A stretch of 14,504 nt of DNA from an uncultured Treponema sp. (GCA_937885475.1 CAKZZR010000081.1:1-14504), one strand, 5' to 3'. Positions 7,207 through 14,444 are shown, numbered from the stretch's first letter. Notes: generated from the letters alone by a model not told the origin. Numbers and translations are program-made.

Positions 7207-7584
7207 TCAGTCATTCGCTTCATCGGAAGCAAAACTGACCGCCTCTTTAAATTCCCGCGCAATCTTTAAAAAGTGCGAGACCTGAACTTCTGAAAGCGAT
7301 TCAACGATGGCATTCAGCTCATGCTTCTGCCAGTCTGCTTTTACCGTGTTTTTATGCACTGGAACCCGCCCTTCCGTTCCCAAAACAAGATATTCGGCGG
7401 TGGTGTTCAACGCCTGCGCCATGCGAACCGCAACGTCAGCCGCCGGAATCGACCCGCGGTACAAATACATGCTCAGCGTGTTGGCGCTTATTCCCACCTT
7501 CTGTGCAAAATCGCGGTTTGAGATTCCTTGATAATTCAGTTCATCAATAAGTCGCTCTCTGAATGACTGCGGTGCGTTTTCCAT
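7207..7584 (-). CDS. XRE/Cro-CI family helix-turn-helix regulator, divergent from the large lipoprotein
   Basis: This 125-aa protein has an N-terminal HTH_3 domain (about 6-68). The first DNA-binding helices read NRDFAQKVGISANTLSMYLYRGSIPAADVAVRMAQALNTT, written here as segments 23-42 and 43-62, which is the standard XRE five-helix pattern ending in TAEYLVLG. The C-terminal half (about 75-125) is helical and may mediate dimer formation; no ligand-binding domain or protease is seen. It converges on the ABC ATPase gene with only 14 nt between stops and is divergent from the 1051-aa lipoprotein. The gap between them holds a large inverted repeat around the lipoprotein promoter, so this protein is the obvious candidate repressor (inference). 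Its own ribosome site is weak. Confidence 0.9.
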   Translation of the reverse strand: MENAPQSFRERLIDELNYQGISNRDFAQKVGISANTLSMYLYRGSIPAADVAVRMAQALNTTAEYLVLGTEGRVPVHKNTVKADWQKHELNAIVESLSEVQVSHFLKIAREFKEAVSFASDEAND

Positions 7585-7618
7585 GCTTAAAATCTTAGTA
7601 AATTTATGTTATTGAAAT

Positions 7619-7647
7619 TTGATAATTTGTGTAATTGAATATATAAT
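7619..7647 (+). promoter_or_regulatory. Sigma70-type promoter of the large lipoprotein gene
   Basis: The -35 TTGATA (7619-7624) and the -10 TATAAT (7642-7647) are separated by exactly 17 nt. Initiation near 7654 gives a leader of about 54 nt with GGAGG at 7699-7703, 4 nt before the ATG at 7708. This is the best promoter match in the window. The -10 lies at the centre of a long inverted repeat, so it should be easily blocked by a bound repressor. Confidence 0.75.
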
Positions 7648-7664
7648 TTGTTCGATTACACAAA
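7626..7664. repeat. Inverted repeat with 14-nt arms around the -10 box, candidate operator
   Basis: The left arm TTTGTGTAATTGAA (7626-7639) and right arm TTCGATTACACAAA (7651-7664) are complementary except for one position (T7636 against G7654). The outer 10 bp are perfect: TTTGTGTAAT and ATTACACAAA. The 11-nt centre contains most of the TATAAT box. A third half-site, GTGTAAT, lies at 7673-7679 in the leader. The placement suits an operator for the divergent XRE regulator. In RNA form only the part after the start site is transcribed, so it is unlikely to work as an attenuator. Confidence 0.7.
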
Positions 7665-7707
7665 CATAGAGCGTGTAATAACAATTTTTATATCTTTTGG
7701 AGGCTTT

Positions 7708-10700
7708 ATGAAAAAACTTTCCACCATTGCAAAGCTTGCGGCGTTATTGCTTTGCGCAGCCTTGCTGTTCAGCTGCGCAAATGACAGTTCCAGCAGCTCA
7801 AGCACGCCGGACACCCCCGACGAAGTAAAAAAGTACACAAAACTAAGCGAGCGCCTTAAGAACGCAAAGGACGGCGACGTAATCGACATCACAAAGGAAG
7901 GACTTACCATTGATGCGGACACCTTTACCGTGTCAAAAAGCGTAACGATTCAGAACGGAGACCTGAACGGCGCGCAGTTCATTGTTCAGGAAGATGAAGC
8001 CGCTGATGACCGCTCTCTTGTGGGCGATTTTATAAGCTTCATTCTTTCAAATCTTTTTAATACTCAACTTACCGTAAATTCTCCTGCAAGCGTTAATATG
8101 CAGGGAACAAAAGTAAAAAACATGCGGGTTGACTCAAATGCGGCAGAGGTTTCTCTTTCTGGCAGCTCAAAGGTAGAGGAGCTTGCCGTAAATTCACAGA
8201 ATCTGACTCTTTCTGCAGAGGACACCAGCTCAAACGTTGCAATTTTAAGCGCAAGCGAAAATTCAGAAAAAATTGAGCTTGGCGGCAAGGCAAACATCAC
8301 TACGCTTCTTGCGGCAGGAGACACAAAAGTTTCCACTGCAAGCGGTTCTGCCGTAAAAATTGAGGCGAGCGATTTAGAGGTAAGCGGAGCGAGTGTAGCG
8401 GCTAAGTTCGCTACTGCTAGCGCAGACGAGGCTTTTTATTGTTCAAACAACGATATGCAGCCGATTTCTGCTGATGCCGACGGCGTTTATACCCATACAA
8501 TCCCTATGTCGGATGAAGTATGGAGCGAATGGATAAACGTTTACCTTGGAATTACAGACAGCACCGACAATGCAAACTATAAAATCGTTTTTGACGTAAA
8601 AACAGACGTTGACGCAATTCTTCCGTTAAAAGTGCGAACAAATTACAGCGACGGAAACGAGCGCGTTCTTCATACGATTGCAGACACCTGGTATCCCGTT
8701 ACGATTTATACCGGCAAATATCCAAAAGCAACGGAACGCTATGTTCTTGAGCTTCCTGCGGATAACCCGGATAGCGACGTTACTATTTCTTTGAAGAACA
8801 TACGATATTGCAAGGCGAGCGACACAGATGAAAACGCCCCTGCATTCCCTTCTTCTGGCTATTACATGATGCGCGATAAGGGTTCGGTTACAGTTTCTCA
8901 TGATGGTAAGACTGCAACGGTAGTGTTTGATGAAGATAAGCCCACTCTTTGGTCGCAGGGTGCTAATCTTCTTCCGGCTCCTTTGGAATATGGTAGTTGG
9001 AATAGAGTTTCATACAAGATTAAATTAAAAAATCCATCCACAAACTTCAGTTTTTCTACTTCTCCAAGAATTCAGGAAGGATTCTGGCAAAACGGCAACT
9101 ACACAGAGGAAGGCGACACCTGGGGAATGAACTGGGACTATGCGGAAGCAGGAGCGATTCCCGCCGACACGGAAGTTACAGCGGTTGCATACATTCATGC
9201 TTTAAAAGGATATTGTACTTCTCCTTATGACGAAAAAGATGCTGATGTTGAGCCATTTATAAAGGTTTACATTTCTGACACAACTAAAAACGTCATAACA
9301 TTTACAGACTTCAATGTTGAAACCATTGCTGCCCTGCCAGACGAATTTGTTCCTATGTGGGATCAAGAATATGTAAATGATGTAAATTCTTACAGCGTGA
9401 GTGAAATAACTGAGGACTTCTGTTTTATGGTTCCTGCAAATGGGTCGTATGGCGGTAAGGCATTCTATACAACAACTCCAGATGATCCTTGGGGAACACG
9501 CCCAAAAAGCAATAATACTGTAACAAGCAACATAAATTATGTAATTTGGGACGGTGAATTGCCAGAGGGTATTATAATTACAAACTATAAGGACGACGAC
9601 CCGCTCAGCAATAAGGTAAGCCTCATTAAGTTTGAAAATGACACCAACGAGAACATTTACCTTTCCGTAAGAATTACAGAAAAGGGACTTAATTTTGAAG
9701 TTGAAAATAATCCCGTAATTGATGATTCTAAGGCATATTTCATTCCTACTGGAGAAGACAGCGGAGTTGTAACGCTTGCCGACCCGGATAAAACGGAAGG
9801 GAATTGGTCAGATGCGGTTATTGGTCATATCGATGCGACTGCAAATACATTATACAGCATTAGTGCTACAGCAAGTGCGACCGTGCTAAAAGAAAGTTCT
9901 AATAAATATATGCAGTTGTTTGCAATCCCAGACGGCGAAAGCGAGCCAATTGCATTTGTGCAGATTCCTGATGATGGCAGTGAAGTTAAACTCAGTGCAA
10001 ATTTTAAAATGACCGACACAGCAAAACCGGTATGGATTCTTATAGGTGGTCATTGTAAGGCAGAAATCAATTATTCAAATCTTGTAATTAAAGAACTTGA
10101 GGATGGTTTCATTTCAAGATACACTCCCGACGAGACTGATGAGAATTCAGGAATTGTAGAAATTTCTGAACTTTCAACAGGTTGGACAGAAACTCTGCTT
10201 GGAACATTCCAAGGCAAAGCAAATACCTTCTACAGAGTAACAGGAACTGTAAAAGCAGAGGTTACTCCAATTACAAATGATTGGGTTGACTTTAGAATCG
10301 TTCAAGACAACTCTACAGATCTTCTTGTTCAAACTAGAATTAGCTCAGACGGTCAGACAGTTGAAATTAACTCAACGTTCCAAGTGGGGGCAGAGGATGT
10401 AACATTGTACAAGAAGATTGGTACCAACTGCAAAGGAACAATTACGGTGTCCAACATTCAGATTGAGGAAACGACACCTCTGACAGAATTGGACGCTTTG
10501 TGGTATGTTGATATTCCAAAAGATTACTATACAGACTCTGTGAATATTATTTTCAATGGTAATAATGGTTCTCAGACAGACGGTATTCTAATTTCTCTTG
10601 CAGAAGAGACAACTTCTTATGGCTATGATTGGTGGACTATTGACGAAGCTGGAAAATACACTGTAACAGAGTTAAAGGAAGGAGATATTCCGACTGAAAT

Positions 10701-10863
10701 CCCAGCAAAAGGCTATATTCGCTTTTATTGGCATGCAAAGTTCTTGGAGAACATTACACCTCATTTTTATTCTTGGTTTGGGGAGAGTGACTCATTCAAA
10801 GAATATAAAAAATGGCCGGGCGTTCCTATGACAAAATATTCTGAAGTAACCAGCGGCGACTAA
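7708..10863 (+). CDS. Large multi-domain surface lipoprotein with carbohydrate-binding-like modules
   Basis: This predicted lipoprotein has 1051 aa. A signal peptide (MKKLSTIAKLAALLLCAALL) leads to the lipobox LFSC with Cys23 as the lipidated residue, then a Ser-rich linker. Residues ~42-235 are rich in short Val/Ile/Leu strands separated by small polar turns (for example AEVSLSGSSKVEELAVNSQ), resembling a right-handed beta-helix. Residues ~240-370 and ~380-545 look like jelly-roll carbohydrate-binding domains with exposed Trp/Tyr. Residues ~684-799 and ~813-925 are a diverged tandem duplication. The C-terminus carries starch-binding (CBM25/26)-like pieces: WYVDIPKDYYTDSVNIIFNG (932-951) and KKWPGVPMTK (1034-1043). 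There is no catalytic domain, so it is probably a binding or adhesion protein on the cell surface. ATG 7708 is chosen over an upstream in-frame start at 7648 because GGAGG precedes it and the signal peptide begins there. Base use becomes more AT-rich after about 8880. Exact ligand unknown. Confidence 0.85.
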   Translation: MKKLSTIAKLAALLLCAALLFSCANDSSSSSSTPDTPDEVKKYTKLSERLKNAKDGDVIDITKEGLTIDADTFTVSKSVTIQNGDLNGAQFIVQEDEAADDRSLVGDFISFILSNLFNTQLTVNSPASVNMQGTKVKNMRVDSNAAEVSLSGSSKVEELAVNSQNLTLSAEDTSSNVAILSASENSEKIELGGKANITTLLAAGDTKVSTASGSAVKIEASDLEVSGASVAAKFATASADEAFYCSNNDMQPISADADGVYTHTIPMSDEVWSEWINVYLGITDSTDNANYKIVFDVKTDVDAILPLKVRTNYSDGNERVLHTIADTWYPVTIYTGKYPKATERYVLELPADNPDSDVTISLKNIRYCKASDTDENAPAFPSSGYYMMRDKGSVTVSHDGKTATVVFDEDKPTLWSQGANLLPAPLEYGSWNRVSYKIKLKNPSTNFSFSTSPRIQEGFWQNGNYTEEGDTWGMNWDYAEAGAIPADTEVTAVAYIHALKGYCTSPYDEKDADVEPFIKVYISDTTKNVITFTDFNVETIAALPDEFVPMWDQEYVNDVNSYSVSEITEDFCFMVPANGSYGGKAFYTTTPDDPWGTRPKSNNTVTSNINYVIWDGELPEGIIITNYKDDDPLSNKVSLIKFENDTNENIYLSVRITEKGLNFEVENNPVIDDSKAYFIPTGEDSGVVTLADPDKTEGNWSDAVIGHIDATANTLYSISATASATVLKESSNKYMQLFAIPDGESEPIAFVQIPDDGSEVKLSANFKMTDTAKPVWILIGGHCKAEINYSNLVIKELEDGFISRYTPDETDENSGIVEISELSTGWTETLLGTFQGKANTFYRVTGTVKAEVTPITNDWVDFRIVQDNSTDLLVQTRISSDGQTVEINSTFQVGAEDVTLYKKIGTNCKGTITVSNIQIEETTPLTELDALWYVDIPKDYYTDSVNIIFNGNNGSQTDGILISLAEETTSYGYDWWTIDEAGKYTVTELKEGDIPTEIPAKGYIRFYWHAKFLENITPHFYSWFGESDSFKEYKKWPGVPMTKYSEVTSGD
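9757..10482 (+). repeat. Tandem duplicated ~115-residue beta-sandwich module inside the lipoprotein
   Basis: Residues 684-799 and 813-925 align from end to end. Both begin with (D/N)SG(V/I)V, share W..(A/T).(I/L)G..., then A(N)T(L/F)Y.(I/V), an internal D(G)..V(K/E)(L/I)(N)...F, and close with IG(G/T)(H/N)CK(A/G).I..SN(L/I).I(K/E)E. The DNA copies have diverged, so the duplication is old. The module resembles a galactose-binding-like or CBM jelly roll. Confidence 0.7.
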
Positions 10864-10873
10864 AATTCTGCTT

Positions 10874-10911
10874 AAGTCCCTTTCGCACAACGCGGAAGGG
10901 ACTTTTTTTTT
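10874..10911 (+). terminator. Strong Rho-independent terminator of the large lipoprotein gene
   Basis: The arms AAGTCCCTTTCGC (10874-10886) and GCGGAAGGGACTT (10892-10904) form a 13-bp stem with one T-G wobble and a 5-nt loop, running into a T tract at 10903-10911. It starts 11 nt after the stop codon at 10863. The opposite strand lacks a T tract on the far side, so it mainly serves the plus strand. Confidence 0.92.
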
Positions 10912-10976
10912 GCTGTTTGCGGCGTGGGCGCCCATTCTGCAGCGGCATAAAACAGCAGTCAATTTTGAAAGGAATG

Positions 10977-11351
10977 CTAGAAGAAATTTGACAGGCTGTC
11001 TTTTTCTGGGTTCAATTTTCTTTCCAGCTCGTTGATTTTGCCGGAAAGAACAGCCATCACCTGATTCATTTTGTTTTCAAAGTGGGCTGCCATGCGAAGA
11101 TACAGCATATCCATATAATTCTGATTTATGTCCTCGCCAAAAAGTGCCGCCGGGCTTACATGCAGCTCCTCGCAGAGCCGTGCTATAAGATGTGCGGACG
11201 CAAACTGAGACCCCGTTTCGATGATAGAAAGGTGCTTTTGCGTTATGTCCAGCCGTTCCGAAAGCTCCGCCTGCGTCAATTTTGCCTGCTTTCGATATTT
11301 CTGCACGTTTTTTCCAAATAATTCTGGAATGTTCAGCTCGGATTTTTCCAT
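10977..11351 (-). CDS. XRE/Cro-CI family helix-turn-helix regulator, divergent from the transglutaminase-like lipoprotein
   Basis: The 124-aa product has an N-terminal HTH_3 domain (about 9-74): GKNVQKYRKQAKLTQAELSE, then RLDITQKHLSIIETGSQFAS and LIARLCEELHVSPAALFG. This is the classical SinR/Cro pattern with the LTQ.ELSE..DI....S.IE.G signature. Residues ~78-112 form an amphipathic helix (MLYLRMAAHFENKMNQVMAV) likely used for oligomerisation, and the tail is polar. It belongs to the same broad family as the regulator at 7207-7584 but is not a close copy; only the fold and gene position match. It is divergent from the 483-aa lipoprotein gene, with a palindrome in between suited to autoregulation or joint control (inference). 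A GAAG-type weak ribosome site precedes the ATG. Confidence 0.92.
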   Translation of the reverse strand: MEKSELNIPELFGKNVQKYRKQAKLTQAELSERLDITQKHLSIIETGSQFASAHLIARLCEELHVSPAALFGEDINQNYMDMLYLRMAAHFENKMNQVMAVLSGKINELERKLNPEKDSLSNFF

Positions 11352-11401
11352 ACGTTCTTCAATTATGACATTCCCGCGCTTCCAGCAACACTTTTGACAA
11401 G

Positions 11402-11415
11402 GTAATAATTATTAC
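11402..11415. promoter_or_regulatory. Perfect 14-bp palindrome, candidate operator of the divergent XRE regulator
   Basis: GTAATAATTATTAC is perfectly self-complementary and lies 50 nt upstream of the regulator ATG. On the minus strand it overlaps a possible -10 (TAATAA, 18 nt after TGAACA), so binding there would repress the regulator gene itself. Assignment to this regulator is by position only. Confidence 0.5.
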
Positions 11416-11445
11416 TAAAAAAGCAGAATATTTGTTCATTTTTGC

Positions 11446-11490
11446 TTGCGCACGGCATTTTTGAAGATTAAAATATTACTGCTTTAGTAA
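11446..11490 (+). promoter_or_regulatory. Possible promoter with TTACT-N5-AGTAA inverted repeat ahead of the transglutaminase-like lipoprotein
   Basis: A weak -35 (TTGCGC, 11446-11451) and a -10 (TAAAAT, 11469-11474) are 17 nt apart, placing the start near 11481. The inverted repeat TTACT/AGTAA (11476-11480 and 11486-11490) covers that start. ATTACT recurs at 11411-11416, 11475-11480 and 11496-11501, so several regulator half-sites are possible. The rest of the 11352-11528 gap shows no gene. Confidence 0.35.
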
Positions 11491-11528
11491 ATAAAATTAC
11501 TTTTTAGGAGATTAAAGGAGAAATCAAA

Positions 11529-12980
11529 ATGAAAGGAATCAGGATGTTTGCCGCCAGCGCATTGTGCATGGCATCTCTTTTGAGTGGCTGCGCAACCTTT
11601 GACGCAATAAAGAGCGGAATTTCCGGAATATTTGATAAGGAAGGAGAAAGCGAGACTTCTGCCGTTCAGAATGCTGACGCGCAAAAAACGAGCATTGGAC
11701 CTGCCCGTACAGCTGCAAAACCTGCCGCAAGTGCATACAAAACGCCGGAATCATATGAAACGGCATATTCGTACCGCACGGACAAGGCTGACAAAACGAT
11801 TTCTGCATATATAAAGCAAAAGGAAGTGGATTCTTTGCGCCAGAGCGACCCTGCCGCCTGGGTAAAAAAGGTGTGTGCAAAAATCAACGAGACGGCGCAC
11901 GGCGACTTTGAGCGCGTAAAGCTTGCCCACGACGCAATCTGCATTTTGGTTCACTATGACGCAAAGAATTTCTGGGCGGGAACGGTTCCGTCGCAGGACT
12001 GGCAGTTGGTGGTGCGTACAAAAACGGCTGTGTGCGAAGGATACGCCAACCTGTTCCAGAAGTTTGCGGGCGAGCTTGGCATAACGGCGCAAAAGGTAAG
12101 CGGATATGCCCGCGGCGTTGGCTCGGACATTACCAATGAAAATCCTCGTGCGGCAAACCATGCCTGGAACATCGTAAGAATTGGGGACGCATGGTATACG
12201 CTGGACTGTACGTGGGATTCCGGGTACATGAGCGGCAAAAGCTCCGTGCAGTCATACACTACGGACTGGCTGTTCTTAAAACCGGAATATTTTGTGTATT
12301 CGCATTTGCCAACGGAAGCAAAAAATCAGCTGATTCAGCCGCCGCTTTCGCAGTCTGATTTTTTGATTCTGCCGGACTTTAGACCAAAGCTGTTTGAGCT
12401 TACTAACGAGAGCGTTTCTTTTATAAAAAAGAGCATGAGTGCGACAGACTCGCTTGAGCTGCGGTACCAGCTTAAGGACGGCGTTTCGCTTTCGTTTGAG
12501 GTTCGCGATGTTGCTTCAGGGGCTGTGGTAAGCGACCGCGTTCTGACTGAAAAGGACGGTGGCGAGGTGGTTACTCATTTTAATTTGCCAAAGGCTGGCC
12601 GCTATTCCGTAATGGTTTTTTATTATCTTGGCAATTCAAAGTCGGGCAGAAGTTGCGGGCAGTTCCTGATTGACGCGTCAAGCGGAAACAATGTGCAGTA
12701 TCCGAAGCTGTATCCGTCGAGCGCGCAGAACGTGAGCATTATTGAACCAAAACAAAGTCCGCTGGAAGCGGGAAAAACCGCCCATTTTGCAGTTCACGTT
12801 GAAGGTACGCCGGTTGTTACGGTCATCGTGGGTAAGAATTTTGTTTTTCTTGAAAACGATGGAACGGACATGTTCTCTGGCGATGTTGAGATTCCACGGG
12901 GAACAAAACAGGTTTCTGTAAGTTGCGGAAAATCCAAGACCGGCTCGTTTGAGACGATTGCGGTGTATTCAGCAAAATAG
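11529..12980 (+). CDS. Transglutaminase-like (KY-type) lipoprotein with C-terminal Ig-like domains
   Basis: This 483-aa product has a signal peptide ending in the lipobox LLSGC (Cys21), so it is an envelope lipoprotein. A disordered Ala/Lys/Ser linker (about 25-85) leads to a transglutaminase/cysteine-protease-like core (about 105-260). The triad is readable: Cys169 in KTAVCEGYANLF, His211 in NHAWNIVRIGDAWY and Asp226 in TLDCTWDSGY. The following FLKPEYFVYSHLPTEAKNQL and PPLSQSDFLILP segments are typical of the KY (kyphoscoliosis peptidase) subgroup. Residues ~285-385 and ~400-483 are beta-rich, Ig-like repeats that occur after the core in KY-type proteins. The enzyme could cleave or cross-link peptides at the cell surface; the substrate is unknown. 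ATG 11529 has AAGGAG at 11515-11520. A second AGGAG-like site lies further up at 11506. The divergent XRE gene is its probable regulator. Confidence 0.9.
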   Translation: MKGIRMFAASALCMASLLSGCATFDAIKSGISGIFDKEGESETSAVQNADAQKTSIGPARTAAKPAASAYKTPESYETAYSYRTDKADKTISAYIKQKEVDSLRQSDPAAWVKKVCAKINETAHGDFERVKLAHDAICILVHYDAKNFWAGTVPSQDWQLVVRTKTAVCEGYANLFQKFAGELGITAQKVSGYARGVGSDITNENPRAANHAWNIVRIGDAWYTLDCTWDSGYMSGKSSVQSYTTDWLFLKPEYFVYSHLPTEAKNQLIQPPLSQSDFLILPDFRPKLFELTNESVSFIKKSMSATDSLELRYQLKDGVSLSFEVRDVASGAVVSDRVLTEKDGGEVVTHFNLPKAGRYSVMVFYYLGNSKSGRSCGQFLIDASSGNNVQYPKLYPSSAQNVSIIEPKQSPLEAGKTAHFAVHVEGTPVVTVIVGKNFVFLENDGTDMFSGDVEIPRGTKQVSVSCGKSKTGSFETIAVYSAK

Positions 12981-12981
12981 A

Positions 12982-13003
12982 CAGGATTTTCCTGCATTTT
13001 TTT
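12982..13003 (+). terminator. Weak Rho-independent terminator after the transglutaminase-like gene
   Basis: CAGGA (12982-12986) and TCCTG (12990-12994) form a 5-bp stem with a TTT loop, followed after CA by seven T residues. The short stem would give only partial termination, so some read-through into the gene at 13035 is likely. Confidence 0.4.
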
Positions 13004-13034
13004 ACACTAAAATATTGCGAAAAAGGAAAATGGT

Positions 13035-14444
13035 ATGGCAAACCAAAGATTGCATTTTCAGGTGAATTTTACAAAAGCAAACCGGCGGACGGTGAGCGCG
13101 GTGTTTGCAGCTGCGAACGAGGATGAGGCGCTGGCGGCGGTTTGGGCTGGCGGACTTTTTAAGCTTCCGCTGCGGCAAAGCGGCTTTGTGTTTTTTAAGG
13201 GCGGTTTTGCGTGGCAGTTTCCTGTGGTGGTTGAGCGCGAGCTTAGCGGGGGCGTTGAGCGGTCAAATTGTGCGCAGGGATTTCTTTCGGTTGCGACAAC
13301 GGACTTTAAGCTTGTATACATCAAACTGAATGAGGGAACGCGGTCGCTGGTGGTTAAGACGGCGGACGGCGACTACATTTTTGACTTTAATCTTGCGGTT
13401 CCAGAAGAGGACGTTTTGCTTTTGGAAAGCCTGATTCGCAATTATTTTACGCGTGGGCTGCGTGCCGACGACCTAAGCGAGCGGGACGAAAGTTATTCTA
13501 TGCGTTTTACGTGGCTTGCGTTTTTGGATTTTGTGAAGAAGATGCCAGGCGATATAAAACTGGCATGGCAGAATGTGTTTGGGCGTGAGGCATGGGCGAC
13601 GCGTAAGGAGGCACGCAAAAACGAACGCAAAGTCAAGGCTGCGTCTAAAGAGGCCAAGCGCTCAGAAAAACGCGCTAAAAAAAGCAGCGCTAAGGCAGAG
13701 CGGGAGGCGGCATTTGAGCGTGCAAAGCAGAATGCCAGTGCGGCGGCGGACAACGCAGAATCAACGTCCGCTCAGGCGGAGCGCAAGGAAGGCGACGGAG
13801 ATGCTTTTAGCGGGGCGCAAACTGCAAAAAATCCTGATTCTGATTCCACGGAATTTGACTGGGAAGCCTACGGCGAGGAGCGTGCGCGCGAGGCAAAAAA
13901 GAAGCGCGTGGGCTTTTTGCGCCATGCAGCGGATTTGTGCGCGGATTGGCTTTTTGTAGCGGCAATTGTGATTCGGCTTAAACCGGCTCTTTTGAGCAAC
14001 TATATATGGCTTAAATCTCTTGAGAATTTTGGGCAGAGGTTCCCGAATGTGGCTGATTTTTCGCTTCAAACTGTGCCGGATGATATTCGTTACGTATCTA
14101 TTGCACTGTTTATTCAGTTGATGTTTGTGTTTTTTGTGCTAAAGACTGTCGTAATTCTTTCATGCAAAAATAGCCGCCGGATAGTGTCTGTAATGCTGCT
14201 TGTTATGTTGGGCGTGGTGATTTTTCTTGTGGGAAGTAAGTTTTTGGTTTTCTTCATTTTGTCGCTTCTGATTCTGCTGACGTTACAGTTTTCAATGGAA
14301 TTTGAGCGCAGCGTTATAAAGATTAAGACTTTTGTGTTTTTACTGGGCAGTGCTTTTGGTTACGTTGCCACTTGCTTTATTCTGAATCCAGAGATTGCAC
14401 GTGAGGTCATGGACTTGCTTTCTTTGAAGGTAACTTGGTGGTAA
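13035..14444 (+). CDS. Uncharacterised membrane protein with charged coiled coil
   Basis: I do not recognise this 469-aa protein. The N-terminal ~150 residues are beta-rich and soluble (LVYIKLNEGTRSLVVKTADG, DYIFDFNLAVPEEDVLLLES) and end in a helix, a pattern compatible with a small PH-like or beta-sandwich fold, though unproven. A highly charged Lys/Arg/Ala/Glu helix follows (about 185-252), probably a coiled coil or nucleic-acid- or phospholipid-contacting arm, then an acidic linker (255-285). Four hydrophobic segments end the protein: about 299-318, 352-376, 382-418 (long enough for two) and 430-450. There is no signal peptide, so the N-terminal half should face the cytoplasm. ATG 13035 is preceded by AAGGAA at 13023-13028. 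It lies 54 nt after the transglutaminase-like gene, possibly in the same transcript through a weak terminator. Confidence 0.82.
   Translation: MANQRLHFQVNFTKANRRTVSAVFAAANEDEALAAVWAGGLFKLPLRQSGFVFFKGGFAWQFPVVVERELSGGVERSNCAQGFLSVATTDFKLVYIKLNEGTRSLVVKTADGDYIFDFNLAVPEEDVLLLESLIRNYFTRGLRADDLSERDESYSMRFTWLAFLDFVKKMPGDIKLAWQNVFGREAWATRKEARKNERKVKAASKEAKRSEKRAKKSSAKAEREAAFERAKQNASAAADNAESTSAQAERKEGDGDAFSGAQTAKNPDSDSTEFDWEAYGEERAREAKKKRVGFLRHAADLCADWLFVAAIVIRLKPALLSNYIWLKSLENFGQRFPNVADFSLQTVPDDIRYVSIALFIQLMFVFFVLKTVVILSCKNSRRIVSVMLLVMLGVVIFLVGSKFLVFFILSLLILLTLQFSMEFERSVIKIKTFVFLLGSAFGYVATCFILNPEIAREVMDLLSLKVTWW

Noticed and set aside
7648..7707. Start of the large lipoprotein at 7648
   Set aside because: It lies within or upstream of the predicted transcription start, inside the inverted repeat, and would put 20 residues before a perfect signal peptide.
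10912..10956. GCTGTTT/AAACAGC inverted repeat with an inner TGGGCGCCCA palindrome as a second terminator
   Set aside because: Neither strand has a T tract after it, the loop is long, and it follows an already strong terminator; no function could be supported.
11394..11399. Consensus -35 TTGACA ahead of the transglutaminase-like gene
   Set aside because: No acceptable -10 hexamer is found 15-19 nt downstream on the plus strand.
13573..13959. Arg-rich plus-strand open frame inside the last large gene
   Set aside because: It is a frame-shifted reading of the Lys/Ala-rich coiled-coil region with no ribosome site.
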